Shown: positions 50,884-60,058, counted from the stretch's first letter. The stretch is 64,000 nt of DNA from CAZZHG01 sp964653655 (GCA_964653655.1 CAZZHG010000014.1:1-64000); one strand, 5' to 3'. Numbers and translations are program-made. The notes: generated by a model not told the origin, from the sequence alone.

Positions 50884-51288
50884 CTACTTCTTAACCGCTT
50901 CACAGGTCCAGCTGGACCAGATGCGGGCGCCGTCGCGGCAGTTCTTGAGAAGGACGTTGTCGAAGATCTTCCAGTAGGTCTGGCGCTTCGTGCCCCGGAC
51001 TTTGAGATCGCCGGTATCGAGGTAACCGCCGGAGGAACTTTTCACTTTGGCGCCGACGTAAGCGGTGAGCCGCTCGTTCTTCGCGCACACGTGACCGGCG
51101 ACGGAAACATCCGACAAACCGACGGCGTAGGACCAGCCCGTTTGCTCGCGATCCCGGTACACTTTCACTTTTCCGACGTGCACGCCGTCATATTTCTTAT
51201 CAAAAGTAAACGTGCACACCCGCTCCCAGCCGAACGCTGGATGCGCCGCGATAATCAGAGCAATCGTGAATGTCTTCAGTGAGTTCAT
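50884..51288 (-). CDS. Small secreted protein, unknown function
   Basis: A 134-residue protein; ATG 51288 gives a signal peptide (LKTFTIALIIAAHPAFG, 4-20), and the longer frame upstream lacks support. The mature part is strand-rich with four Cys, probably two disulphides. No family is recognised. It is divergent from gene 51463; the 174 bases between them hold TTGACG at 51361-51366, without a clear -10. Confidence 0.68.
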   Translation of the reverse strand: MNSLKTFTIALIIAAHPAFGWERVCTFTFDKKYDGVHVGKVKVYRDREQTGWSYAVGLSDVSVAGHVCAKNERLTAYVGAKVKSSSGGYLDTGDLKVRGTKRQTYWKIFDNVLLKNCRDGARIWSSWTCEAVKK

Positions 51289-51462
51289 TTTTGACGCAGC
51301 TGCGCTAGCGTTCGGGACCCTACAGAACTTGTCGCTCTGGGTCAAGGCATTGCCTGAAAGTTGACGCTCGACGACTTGTATTGGTGACACGTGGCCGCCA
51401 ATGTTTCGCACCAGGGGTTACACTGTGCACTACATTCCAATCAGAATCAGGGGGTTACTGGT
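51289..51462 (+). promoter_or_regulatory. Divergent promoter region with a weak sigma54-like site
   Basis: The 174-base gap between divergent secreted-protein genes has a weak -24/-12 candidate at 51414-51429 (GG 51415-51416, TGCA 51426-51429, spacing 12), with little -24 similarity. A G5 run (51450-51454) eight bases before ATG 51463 matches the ribosome-binding style of the better sigma54-type genes. TTGACG (51361-51366) is a possible sigma70 -35 box without a convincing -10. Confidence 0.4.
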
Positions 51463-52254
51463 ATGAGAGCGCTAGTCGGCATGGCACTACTATCTACCGT
51501 TTCGGCGTGGGCGGCACCACGCACGATTTCTATCACCGAGGCCACTGACGCGGACGGCATCACGAACATTCTCCAGGAAGTGGAGACTCCGTCTACGGTC
51601 ATGAACGCCTATGAACGTTCCCAATGGGATGCTCCGCCCATCGGCAACGACATTCTGGATCCGATTCCTCGTCCCGACGATTTCAATCTTCCGCTTCCCA
51701 TTCCCGGCCCCATCGGCGGGAACGAGACGCTGGTTCTGATCGAACAGATCGTGAACCTCGGCGAAAGAATCTGGAAGTTCGTCGCCGACAACAAGCCCGT
51801 CATCACCACCAAGCGCAACTACGCCAACGCTCTCCCGAAAGGTATCCGCACCTCGGAAGATCTCGATGGCTGGAGCGCGCTCCAGTACCGCAGCTACCGC
51901 ATGTTCGGTAAGAACGGCTTCGGCGCTACCGTGTACGACACGACCTACACCTTGGTCCACCGGTTCCAGGGCAATTACGAAGGTCAGGGTCAGTACATCG
52001 AGAACGCCACCGTCCTTCCCCACAAGGTGGAAGCTCTGTGGGGTTACACGGTCGAAATGGGCGTCGACAACGTCGGCGCGGTCAACGTGGGCAGCAAGAC
52101 CGCTCCCGTCGGCGACCTGACCATGGAGATGTATTTCAAGGTTCAGACGATCATCAAAGCGAGCGAGTTCCGCTCGGTGTACGAGTTCCGCGGCGATCGC
52201 GCGGACGTCACGACGATCCGCCAGGACAAGCAGCCCGGCTACATCGTCAACTGA
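51463..52254 (+). CDS. Secreted protein, unknown function
   Basis: A 263-residue protein. ATG 51463 gives a clear signal peptide (RALVGMALLSTVSAWA, 2-17); the longer frame from 51391 runs through the promoter region. The mature part has a Pro-rich segment (PIPRPDDFNLPLPIPGPIGG), one amphipathic helix, then a strand-rich C-terminal domain. No Cys is present and no known family is recognised. A strong intrinsic terminator follows 17 bases after the stop, so this is a single-gene unit. Confidence 0.7.
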   Translation: MRALVGMALLSTVSAWAAPRTISITEATDADGITNILQEVETPSTVMNAYERSQWDAPPIGNDILDPIPRPDDFNLPLPIPGPIGGNETLVLIEQIVNLGERIWKFVADNKPVITTKRNYANALPKGIRTSEDLDGWSALQYRSYRMFGKNGFGATVYDTTYTLVHRFQGNYEGQGQYIENATVLPHKVEALWGYTVEMGVDNVGAVNVGSKTAPVGDLTMEMYFKVQTIIKASEFRSVYEFRGDRADVTTIRQDKQPGYIVN

Positions 52255-52271
52255 TTCGTATAAGTTCGAAG

Positions 52272-52303
52272 AGGGGGGCGGCGAAAGCCGCTCCCCTTTT
52301 TTT
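52272..52303 (+). terminator. Intrinsic terminator after gene 51463
   Basis: AGGGGGGCGGC pairs with GCCGCTCCCCT across a GAAA loop, with one G-T pair, followed by seven T. It ends the transcript of the secreted protein gene. Confidence 0.9.
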
Positions 52304-52320
52304 ATTTTCCGTATTTCAGT

Positions 52321-52402
52321 CATTCTCGATCGCATTCTCATTCACGCTCTTTCCCGACGGAAAAAAGCAAAGAATGAGAGCGAGAATGGGTCTTAGAATG
52401 AG
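52321..52402. repeat. Interrupted inverted repeat in a convergent gap
   Basis: CATTCTC (52321-52327) pairs with GAGAATG (52382-52388), and CTCATTC (52337-52343) pairs with GAATGAG (52372-52378), giving a two-step hairpin. A third GAATGAG lies at 52396-52402. The element lies between the 3' ends of gene 51463 and the convergent DUF924 gene and could be a terminator for the latter or a short repeat unit. No run of T follows on either strand. Confidence 0.5.
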
Positions 52403-52412
52403 TGCTCGCCGC

Positions 52413-53003
52413 TTATTGCGGCTCGGCCAGGTACGCGATCTCGTCGGTGGTCGACTCGCGTCCTAGAACCGTGTTGCGTTTCGGGAAGCGGCCGAACCGC
52501 TCGATAACCTCGTGGTGCTCGATGGCGTGATTCAGCACTTCGTCGATGAAGTCCCAGTGCGCTTCGCTCACGTCCTGAGCGAGGCGGATGAAGAACTCCA
52601 GGCCCTTCTTCTGAACCTGAAGATCTTCCGCGTGCACCATGGGGAAGTAGAAGAACACTCTCTCGGGGGCGTCGAACGTACGATCCCAGCCGCGATCGAT
52701 GCCGCGCAGGCAAAGACGAAGCGCCTGAGTGTCGTTCGAGAAAGCCTCGGCCGAGTTGCGGTAGATGTGCCGCGAAAACTGATCGTATAAAAGAATGAGC
52801 GCGAGGCAGCCTTCGGGGGAATCCTCCCAATCCTTCAGCTTTCCTTCACGGGCTCTGGAAAGAAGAGCGGCGAACTTGCTCTTGATGTCCGAGTCGGTGG
52901 ACGAATCACCTTTGAACCAAAGACGGGTGCGATCTTCCGGAACCGCATCGCCCGTATTTCTGCTGCCGAACCAAAATTGTAATATTTCTTTAGGCTGTTC
53001 CAA
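52413..53003 (-). CDS. DUF924 family protein
   Basis: A 196-residue, all-helical cytosolic protein. LILLYDQFSRHIYRN (about 70-84) and the C-terminal HHEVIERFGRFPKRN are the two signatures of DUF924, whose fold is TPR-like. The molecular function is unknown. It starts at ATG 53003 and has no partner gene on its strand. Confidence 0.88.
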   Translation of the reverse strand: MEQPKEILQFWFGSRNTGDAVPEDRTRLWFKGDSSTDSDIKSKFAALLSRAREGKLKDWEDSPEGCLALILLYDQFSRHIYRNSAEAFSNDTQALRLCLRGIDRGWDRTFDAPERVFFYFPMVHAEDLQVQKKGLEFFIRLAQDVSEAHWDFIDEVLNHAIEHHEVIERFGRFPKRNTVLGRESTTDEIAYLAEPQ

Positions 53004-53113
53004 CAGTTACTCCCAAGTTCTCGCCATCGTCCCTCATCCCACCCCGTGAGTAAACGGGAAAATCCCGAGTATTGATTTTCAATCCCCCGGAACTCCCATA
53101 GACTTTCCTACCA

Positions 53114-53968
53114 GTGAGAACGACTCCACGCGAAACGACTTTCCAACTCGACTACGGCAAAGTGATGGGCCTCGAATGGGGGCCCCCGGACGGGCGTCCC
53201 GTGCTCGCCCTTCATGGCTGGCTGGACAACGCGAACTCCTTTTCCACCCTGGCCCCCCTGCTCCCCGAATGCCGGATAGTAGCCGTGGACCTACCCGGGC
53301 ACGGAGCCTCGGATCACCGCCCCAAAGGGAACACTTACCACCTCGTGGATGGGGTGGCCGACGTACTCCAGATAGCCGATCAGCTGGGCTGGGCAAAGCC
53401 AAGCTGGCTCGGGCATTCCATGGGGGGCGCCATCGCGGTCCTGGCCGCCGGAGCCGTCCCGGAGAGATTCGAAAATCTGCTGCTTTTGGAATCCCTGGGT
53501 CCCATCGTGGATGGGGCCGCCACCGCCCCCGACCGGCTGGCCGCCCATCTTAAGGATCGCCGGGAGCTGGCCGGCAAAAGACTCCCCGTCTACCCGGACA
53601 TAACCGCCGCCGCCCGGGCCCGAAAAGTGGCCGGAGACATTTCCGAAGCCGGGGCCCGGCTACTGGCGGAACGAGGCACCCAGCCCACCGAAGGGGGGAT
53701 CACCTGGAAAAGCGACCCACGCCTCAGGCTCAACTCCCCCGTCCGGATGACCGAGGAACAGGTTCTGGCCTACATCGGGCGCATCACCTGCCCGACTTTG
53801 GTGGTGGCCGCCGAAAACGGACTCGTTCCCCTTCGGTCGGTTCTTCACGCCCGCTTCGCGAAATTGAAAAAAGGCACCCTGGAATCGGTGGCCGGCGGGC
53901 ACCATGTTCACATGGACGCCCCCGAACGGGTCATCCCAAGCGTCCGAAAAATGCTCGGCCTGCCATGA
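53114..53968 (+). CDS. Alpha/beta hydrolase
   Basis: A 284-residue cytosolic alpha/beta hydrolase. The oxyanion strand is LALHGWLDNANSF (about 32-44), DLPGHGASDH follows, the nucleophile Ser is in LGHSMGG (about 101-107) and the base is in GGHHVHMD near the C-terminus. The layout resembles the serine-hydrolase group of mammalian SERHL and bacterial epoxide-hydrolase-like esterases; the substrate is unknown. GTG 53114 is the first start in frame and has no clear ribosome-binding site. Its stop overlaps the start of the next gene by four bases. Confidence 0.9.
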   Translation: MRTTPRETTFQLDYGKVMGLEWGPPDGRPVLALHGWLDNANSFSTLAPLLPECRIVAVDLPGHGASDHRPKGNTYHLVDGVADVLQIADQLGWAKPSWLGHSMGGAIAVLAAGAVPERFENLLLLESLGPIVDGAATAPDRLAAHLKDRRELAGKRLPVYPDITAAARARKVAGDISEAGARLLAERGTQPTEGGITWKSDPRLRLNSPVRMTEEQVLAYIGRITCPTLVVAAENGLVPLRSVLHARFAKLKKGTLESVAGGHHVHMDAPERVIPSVRKMLGLP

Positions 53969-54177
53969 AGCTCGATCCCTTCACCCTCAAACGGCTCGCC
54001 CGTTTCGCCGAAACTTTCCGCGACAAGAAAGCGCAGCTCGCGACCCTCAAGGACTTCGAGGCCGAGGGGTTCGAAAAGGCCGTGGTCGACCAGGCGGTGA
54101 AGGATGGTTTTCTCGTCGAGCTTTACGTGACGATGACCACCGGCGCGGTCGTCAAAGGATACAAGAAGAAGGACTGA
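53965..54177 (+). CDS. Small protein, possibly winged-helix
   Basis: A 70-residue basic protein starting at ATG 53965, overlapping the hydrolase stop (ATGA). Helices around LKRLARFAETF and ATLKDFEAEGF are followed by two short strands (FLVELYVTMTTGAVVKGY), similar to a minimal winged helix, but no family is firmly recognised. Its tail overlaps the convergent Dus gene by 26 bases. Confidence 0.6.
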   Translation: MKLDPFTLKRLARFAETFRDKKAQLATLKDFEAEGFEKAVVDQAVKDGFLVELYVTMTTGAVVKGYKKKD

Positions 54178-55159
54178 TTTTTTCGAGCGTCCCCAGGATC
54201 TCGGGGAGCGAGGAGATGCGCTTTATCTCGTCGAAGCCCTTGAAGCTTCCCCGGCGTTCCGCCTGGCCCAGCCACTGCTTGATCCGGCGAGCGGCGTAGT
54301 TTTGCGTGGGGGACGAGTCGGAGCAGAGAGCCGCGAACCGGCTTAGCACCGGAAGCCAATCGGCCGGACGGGTCCCGCCGACGACGGGCGCGCGGTCCGG
54401 GACCGGAAGGCCCAGCTCGCGGGCAATCCACGCCGGGAAATCAGGGTCGGCCACCGCCCCCCGGCCCACCATGAAGTGCTCGAGCCCGGCCTCTTCCCGG
54501 CAGCGCAGAAAATCCTCCCGCGACCAGATATCACCGTTCACGAGGACGGGAATATTCAAAGCCCGGCTCACTTCCCCCACCGGCTTCCAAAAAACCGGCG
54601 GAGCGTAGCCCTGCTCCTTCGTTCGGGCGTGAATAGTCAGCCAGCGGGCGCCGCCGCGGACCGCGGCCTCCGCGTTGTGGTGAATGTCGTCCCGGCACTC
54701 CCAGCCAAGCCGAAGCTTCGCCGAGACTGGCAAATCGGGAACCGCCGCGCACACCGCCGCGACGATGGCCTCAATGCGATGGGGATACTTCAGAAGAGAA
54801 GCTCCGCCGTCATGGCGGTTCACGGTTTTCGCGGGACAACCGAAGTTGAGATCGATGGCTTTGGCGCCGGCCCCCTGGGCGACGAGGGCCGCATGGCCCA
54901 ATCTTTCCGGATCGCCCCCAAGGAGCTGGACGGAGACCGGCGTGCCGGAAGGGGTGACGGCGCCTTCCTTTAGCTCGGGTACGTGACGATAAAACACCTT
55001 CGCCGGCGGTACCGTGTGGCTGACCCGGAGAAACTCGGAAACACAGAAGGTAAAAGCACCCGATTCGGTGAGGATGGCGCGCATGGGCGCGTCGGTGACC
55101 CCCTCCATGGGAGCCAGCACGAGAGCGGGGGTACCGAACCGAATTACGGGGAAACTCAC
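54152..55159 (-). CDS. dusC: tRNA-dihydrouridine synthase
   Basis: A 335-residue FMN enzyme that reduces uridines in tRNA to dihydrouridine. LAPMEGVTDAPMR (15-27) is the FMN-binding start, LNFGCPAKTVNRHDGGA (near 107-123) carries the catalytic Cys, KLRLGW and TIHARTK follow, and GDIWS and VGRGAV bind phosphate. The PMEGVTD and FGCPAKTVN wording fits the DusC subgroup better than DusA or DusB, but the specific uridine cannot be fixed. GTG 55159 is divergent from the helicase gene. Confidence 0.9.
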   Translation of the reverse strand: MSFPVIRFGTPALVLAPMEGVTDAPMRAILTESGAFTFCVSEFLRVSHTVPPAKVFYRHVPELKEGAVTPSGTPVSVQLLGGDPERLGHAALVAQGAGAKAIDLNFGCPAKTVNRHDGGASLLKYPHRIEAIVAAVCAAVPDLPVSAKLRLGWECRDDIHHNAEAAVRGGARWLTIHARTKEQGYAPPVFWKPVGEVSRALNIPVLVNGDIWSREDFLRCREEAGLEHFMVGRGAVADPDFPAWIARELGLPVPDRAPVVGGTRPADWLPVLSRFAALCSDSSPTQNYAARRIKQWLGQAERRGSFKGFDEIKRISSLPEILGTLEKISPSSCIL

Positions 55160-55306
55160 CCGCCCAACCTACTGCATTGTGGGCAGAAGAATCCAGCACC
55201 CCGAGATGGGCCACCACAGGCCCGCGGCGGGCGCGCATTGACTGCCCAAATGGCCGCTGGCACCTTCGGGAGCTTCACACTTTTCCTTCGGAGCCCTGGA
55301 GTAACC

Positions 55307-57301
55307 GTGTCGCGGTGGTGCGAAAAACTGAACCCCGAGCAAAAGGAAGCCGTGCTCCACAACCACGGCCCCCTCCTGATTCTGGCGGGCGCCGGCTCGG
55401 GGAAGACCACTGTTTTGGTGAACCGCGCGGGACGGCTCATCGAGGAGGGGATCGCCCTCCCCAAAGAGCTGTGCGTTCTTACCTTCACTAACAAAGCCGC
55501 CCGGGAGCTCAAGGCCCGAGTCGCGACCAAACTCGGCGGGCGCGGCGAAAAAATCTGGGCGGGTACGTTTCATTCCTTCGGGCTCTTCTTGCTCCGCAAG
55601 TATTACAAGAAAGCCCGGCTCGCGGCACAGTTCGGGGTCATGGACTCCAGCGACGCAGGTTCCCTGCTCAAAGAATTGCTCCGGGATTTTCACAACGGCG
55701 ACAAAACCGCCTACGACCACGAAGAGCTCCTTTCCATGATGAGCGACTGGCGCGCCCGTGGCCAAACCAAGGCGCTCGCCGATACGGAATACGACGAAGC
55801 CGTCGAATGGCTGCTGCCGAAATATCTCAAGCGGCTCGAGCATCTCGCCGCCGTCGATTTCGATAGCCTCATTCTTCGCCCGGTCGAGCTGATGGACGAG
55901 TTCCCGGACATTCGCAAGGAAGTTCAAGACATCTTTTCGCAAGTGATGGTCGACGAGTTCCAGGACACGAACGAGAGCCAGATGGCTCTCGTCAAAAGAC
56001 TGTCGGAATCGCACAAGAACCTCGCCGTCGTCGGCGACGACGACCAATCGATCTACGGCTGGCGGGGCGCGAAGGTGGAAAACATCCTCCATTTCCCCCG
56101 TTTCTTCCCCGGCTGCAAGGTAGTGAAGCTCGAGCGCAATTACCGCTCCTCGCCGCAGATCCTGGAAGTCGCCAACATGGTGATTTCGAAAAACACCGAG
56201 CGGCACAGCAAGATTCTGCGCGCGACTCAGGTGGATGCGGGCAAACCCGAGGTGATGGTGTTTCAGGACGAGACCGAGGAAGCGGAGCTCGTCTGCACCG
56301 AAGTGAATTTTTTCATCGGCCAGGGTCACAAGAAAAAGGACATCGCCCTGCTCTACCGGTCGAACAGCCTGGGCGCCTCGCTCGAAGCCGAGCTTCGCAA
56401 GAACGCGATCCCTTACTCCATGAGCGGCGGAACGGCGTTCTTCGATCGTAAGGAGACCCGCGACGTGCTGGCGTACCTTCGTTGCGGGCTGAAACCCAAC
56501 GACGTCGCCTTTCGTCGCGTGTTCAATACGCCTCCGCGGGGAATCGGCGAGAAAACGATCGACGAGCTGATCAACCACGTCAGTGCAAACCACATCTCTT
56601 TCGTCAATGCCGCCCGCGGGTGGGAGAAGATTGGGCTTGAGCCCAGAGCCGGAAACGCCATCAACGCTTTCTTCGGACAAATCGAGTCGCTCATCCCCGC
56701 GATTCTCGGCAACGAGACCTCGACGGTCGGCGCCAATCTTTTGAGTTTCCTACGGACCATCGGGTACCAGCAGTATCTCGAAAAGACCTCCGCCGAGGCC
56801 TCCCAGGCCGCCCGCCGCTGGAAGCATCTCGAAATTTTCGCGGACGTGCTCGATCGATTCGTGCAGACCACGGGCCGAAACGAGGAAACACTGAGGGATT
56901 TCATCGACAAGATGGAGCTTCGCGATCCCGTCGAGGAAAAGGACGAGGACAAAGTCCAGCTTCTGACCCTCCACGCCTGCAAGGGACTGGAGTTTCCCGT
57001 CGTTTTACTCCTCGGAGTCGAAGAGGACATTCTTCCTCACAAGACTTTGGGAACCGACGTCACGGAGGAGCGCCGGCTGTTTTACGTGGGCGTGACGCGG
57101 GCGGAAAAGCATCTGATCCTCGCGCGCACGCTACGCCGGAAAAAATTCGGAAAGTTCGTCGAAACGGTACCATCCCGGTTTCTCCTCGAAATTCCGGAGA
57201 CCTTGCTGGCGAAACGAGAGGGACAGCGGCCGGTCAGCGAAGAGCGGCGCAAGTCTTTACTGGCGGATCTCTTCAAGAAGCTCGACGCCATCCCTACCTG
57301 A
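55307..57301 (+). CDS. rep: Rep/UvrD-type superfamily 1 DNA helicase
   Basis: A 664-residue helicase with all SF1A motifs: Walker A AGAGSGKTT, DEFQDTN, GDDDQSIYGWRGA, LERNYRSS, LLTLHACKGLEFPVV and RRLFYVGVTRA. The length fits Rep (about 670) better than UvrD or PcrA; Rep-like enzymes help restart replication forks. GTG 55307 was chosen because GGAG lies five bases upstream and the family N-terminus LNPEQKEAV follows; the much longer open frame runs back into the divergent Dus gene. The lipoprotein hydrolase follows after one base, so the genes are co-transcribed. Confidence 0.93.
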   Translation: MSRWCEKLNPEQKEAVLHNHGPLLILAGAGSGKTTVLVNRAGRLIEEGIALPKELCVLTFTNKAARELKARVATKLGGRGEKIWAGTFHSFGLFLLRKYYKKARLAAQFGVMDSSDAGSLLKELLRDFHNGDKTAYDHEELLSMMSDWRARGQTKALADTEYDEAVEWLLPKYLKRLEHLAAVDFDSLILRPVELMDEFPDIRKEVQDIFSQVMVDEFQDTNESQMALVKRLSESHKNLAVVGDDDQSIYGWRGAKVENILHFPRFFPGCKVVKLERNYRSSPQILEVANMVISKNTERHSKILRATQVDAGKPEVMVFQDETEEAELVCTEVNFFIGQGHKKKDIALLYRSNSLGASLEAELRKNAIPYSMSGGTAFFDRKETRDVLAYLRCGLKPNDVAFRRVFNTPPRGIGEKTIDELINHVSANHISFVNAARGWEKIGLEPRAGNAINAFFGQIESLIPAILGNETSTVGANLLSFLRTIGYQQYLEKTSAEASQAARRWKHLEIFADVLDRFVQTTGRNEETLRDFIDKMELRDPVEEKDEDKVQLLTLHACKGLEFPVVLLLGVEEDILPHKTLGTDVTEERRLFYVGVTRAEKHLILARTLRRKKFGKFVETVPSRFLLEIPETLLAKREGQRPVSEERRKSLLADLFKKLDAIPT

Positions 57302-57302
57302 C

Positions 57303-58154
57303 ATGGGCGGTAAACGTTTTTTCAGCGCACTTCTCTTACTGTTTCTCGCGGCGGGCTGTTCCAATCTCCTTTATTACCCGACCGACACCCTCTATTCGGA
57401 TCCGCGCAAGACCGGACTGGACGTGGAGAGTCTTTCGCTTCCCCTGAAGGACGGCGAAACCAAAATCCACGCCTGGTTGCTCAAGTTGCCGGAAACGAAG
57501 TCCCCGAAAGGCGTCGTTTTCTTCTTTCACGGCAATGCCGAGAATCTCAGCTCCCACTATTTCAACTCGGTGTTTCTCGTAAACGCGGGCTACGAAGTTT
57601 TGATTTTCGACTACCCGGGGTATGGGTCATCCACGGGGGAAAGCGATCCGGAATCCACCGTCGAGGCGGGAGCAGTCTATCTCAAGTGGCTCGCCGAAAA
57701 TCGTCCCAAGGTCCCCTGGATCGTCATAGGCCAGAGCCTCGGTGGGGCCGTCGCCCTTCGGGTGATCGCCGACGGCCCGAAGGATCTCCCCATTAAGCTC
57801 ATCGTGGTCGATTCGTCTTTCTTGTCCTATCAAAGAGTCGGGCGCAAAACGCTGAGCCGCGTGTGGTTTACGTGGCCGTTCCAATGGATCGCGTGGCTCG
57901 TCCTAAGCGATCGATGGGCGCCGGAATCGGTGCTCTCCGCCATACCTCCGCGCCCCCTGCTCGTCATTCATGGCACTGAAGACCAGGCGATTCCTTTCGA
58001 GCTCGGTGAGGAACTATACGAAAAAGCGTCGGAGCCCAAACTCTTCTGGCGGATAGAAGGTGGGCAACATATAGATGTGTTTCGTAGGGAAAAGGGCCGT
58101 TATCAGAAAGAACTTCTGGATCTAATCGACCAAAAACTACGGGGCGGGCGATGA
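57303..58154 (+). CDS. Lipoprotein alpha/beta hydrolase (BEM46-like)
   Basis: A 283-residue lipid-anchored hydrolase. Lipobox FLAAGC (Cys at 19) is followed by the alpha/beta hydrolase: VFFFHGNAENLSSH (oxyanion), FDYPGYGSSTG, nucleophile Ser in IGQSLGG, acid in HGTEDQAIP and base in GGQHID near the C-terminus. This matches BEM46/ABHD13-like family proteins, whose substrates are poorly known. It starts one base after the helicase stop; no ribosome-binding site is visible. Its stop overlaps the DUF4105 gene by four bases. Confidence 0.9.
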   Translation: MGGKRFFSALLLLFLAAGCSNLLYYPTDTLYSDPRKTGLDVESLSLPLKDGETKIHAWLLKLPETKSPKGVVFFFHGNAENLSSHYFNSVFLVNAGYEVLIFDYPGYGSSTGESDPESTVEAGAVYLKWLAENRPKVPWIVIGQSLGGAVALRVIADGPKDLPIKLIVVDSSFLSYQRVGRKTLSRVWFTWPFQWIAWLVLSDRWAPESVLSAIPPRPLLVIHGTEDQAIPFELGEELYEKASEPKLFWRIEGGQHIDVFRREKGRYQKELLDLIDQKLRGGR

Positions 58155-60058
58155 AGCTTTCTTTTGTCGCCGCACTTCTCTGGCTAGCTCCGTCGCTTCA
58201 TGCTTTCGACACGGAACAATGGCTCTCCAGTCACGAAAAGGAAGTAAGGGAGGCGAGCCAAAGCCGCGAGTGGAAAAGAGTCCTTCACTACTCGCCGCAT
58301 TGGTTTCGCCAGGAATCGAGCCTCGTCGACGGCCCCGAATATTTTTTCTCGCCGAATGGCCAGCACGAGCCCTTTGAGGAGCTCGTGGCGAGCATCCGCC
58401 GCCTCAACGATCCGGCCGCACGCGAAAAGAAGGCGGGAAAACTCGACCAGCCCCTGCGTTGCGCCTTTCCGTTTCGGACTCAATGGCTTTCCCGGCGGTT
58501 TCAGCTGGATTTTCCTCCACTGGGAAAATGCGAGCTTCTCGAGTCGTTTCTGGCCAAATCCAAAGCCAAATCTCTCTCCCTGATTTTTTCGAGCGCCTAC
58601 GCGAACAACCCGAGCTCGATGTTCGGGCATTCCTTGCTGAAACTGAACGCGAAGGGGGAGAGCGAGCTACTCGATTACGGAATCAACTTCGCCGCCAACG
58701 TGTCCGACAACGAGAATCCTTTTGCCTTTATTTGGTTCGGCCTGACCGGCGGCTACCTCGGCCAGTTTTCCATGGTCCCCTACTACGAAAAAATTCGGGA
58801 ATACGTCGATTCGGAGAACCGGGATCTCTGGGAGTATGAGCTCAACCTGACGCCTGACGAGGTGCGATCGCTCGTCCTTCACTTGTGGGAACTGGAAACG
58901 GTTACCTGGTTCGATTACTTCTTCGCGGATGAGAATTGTTCCTTCCATGTGCTTCGTTTGCTCGAAATCCTTCGCCCCGAATGGAAACTGACGGATAACG
59001 GCGTTTTTTCCGTCCCCGGAGAAACCCTCAAGCGCCTGAACCGAACACCCGGAGCCGTCGTCGGAAAGCATTACCGTCCTTCCTTCCGGCAGATTTTCTT
59101 CCGCCACGTCGAGCGATTGAGTCCGGAGCAGGAAAACTCCTTGAAGGAACTGGCCGACGCGGCTCAGAACCCCAAGGATGTAAAAGATGCGGAGACTCTC
59201 GAGGCCTATGCGGCGTGGCTGAAGTACAAAAAGCCCAAGCACCCGGATGAAGAATGGGAACGAAAGTTTCAGCAGACTCTAATGGCCCGCAGCCAGCTGG
59301 GCGGTAAAACGCCCGATCTGAATATTCCGGTACCCGTCGATCGGGAGCCCAACCAGGGCCACTCTCCTTACCGCCTCAGCGTGGGCGTGGGTCTCCTGCG
59401 GCTTCCGCAGACCGTCGGCTATCAGCAGATTCAAGTCCGGTTCCCGTACCACGATCTGATCAACGACGATCGCGGCTTCGTTCCCTTCTCGGAGATTCAG
59501 GGGATCAACGCCGTGCTGCGAGTCAACAGCCTGAGATCCGCGGGCGAGACTCGATCGCTCGTGACGCTCGATCGCTTTCAGGGGCTGGCGGTGACGTCCC
59601 TCGCTCCGGTGAGCTACTGGGATAGGCCGCGTTCCTGGAGGTTTAATCTAGAGTTCTTGCAGCGCCACGAGTTCGGCTTGGCCTCGGCGCCGGGCGTGAA
59701 GCTCGAAGGAGCCTTGGGCTGGTCGATTGATTCTGGTTTCTTTCGAAGCCGATTCGCGGCGCTGTTCGGAGCGCGCGCAGAGCTGGGTAGCCCAATACAC
59801 CGGCTAGGCCCTCAATTCGAAATTCTGTGGATTGCTTCTCCAATCGTCGGATGGAAGTGGAAGTTCCGGCTCGAAACTTTCTACAACGTCTCCGCTCAGG
59901 GCTATGCGTCGCTGTGGCCAAGTCTTCAGTGGGAGCATGCCTGGGCGCTTCAAGAAAACTGGGAACTGCGCGCCGGATGCGCGACGACACTCTTCAAAAA
60001 TACCGGCAGACCTCGGAGCCAGTTGGATTGCTCCGTGACCGGAAACTACTACTTTTGA
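58151..60058 (+). CDS. DUF4105 envelope protein (Lnb N-terminal-like)
   Basis: A 635-residue protein with a signal peptide (1-18) and an N-terminal helical part, then the DUF4105 domain (about 130-300) with NPSSMFGHSLLKL and ADENCSFHVL, where the Cys and His are the suspected catalytic residues as in Lnb, which transfers an acyl chain in lipoprotein maturation. The C-terminal half (from about 400) is strand-rich and ends in YYF, like an outer-membrane barrel. It lies in an operon with a lipoprotein hydrolase. A true Lnb role is inferred only from the shared domain. Confidence 0.85.
   Translation: MKLSFVAALLWLAPSLHAFDTEQWLSSHEKEVREASQSREWKRVLHYSPHWFRQESSLVDGPEYFFSPNGQHEPFEELVASIRRLNDPAAREKKAGKLDQPLRCAFPFRTQWLSRRFQLDFPPLGKCELLESFLAKSKAKSLSLIFSSAYANNPSSMFGHSLLKLNAKGESELLDYGINFAANVSDNENPFAFIWFGLTGGYLGQFSMVPYYEKIREYVDSENRDLWEYELNLTPDEVRSLVLHLWELETVTWFDYFFADENCSFHVLRLLEILRPEWKLTDNGVFSVPGETLKRLNRTPGAVVGKHYRPSFRQIFFRHVERLSPEQENSLKELADAAQNPKDVKDAETLEAYAAWLKYKKPKHPDEEWERKFQQTLMARSQLGGKTPDLNIPVPVDREPNQGHSPYRLSVGVGLLRLPQTVGYQQIQVRFPYHDLINDDRGFVPFSEIQGINAVLRVNSLRSAGETRSLVTLDRFQGLAVTSLAPVSYWDRPRSWRFNLEFLQRHEFGLASAPGVKLEGALGWSIDSGFFRSRFAALFGARAELGSPIHRLGPQFEILWIASPIVGWKWKFRLETFYNVSAQGYASLWPSLQWEHAWALQENWELRAGCATTLFKNTGRPRSQLDCSVTGNYYF

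Noticed and set aside
55169..56680. 503-residue minus-strand open frame
   Set aside because: Antisense to the Rep/UvrD helicase, which has all helicase motifs in the plus frame.
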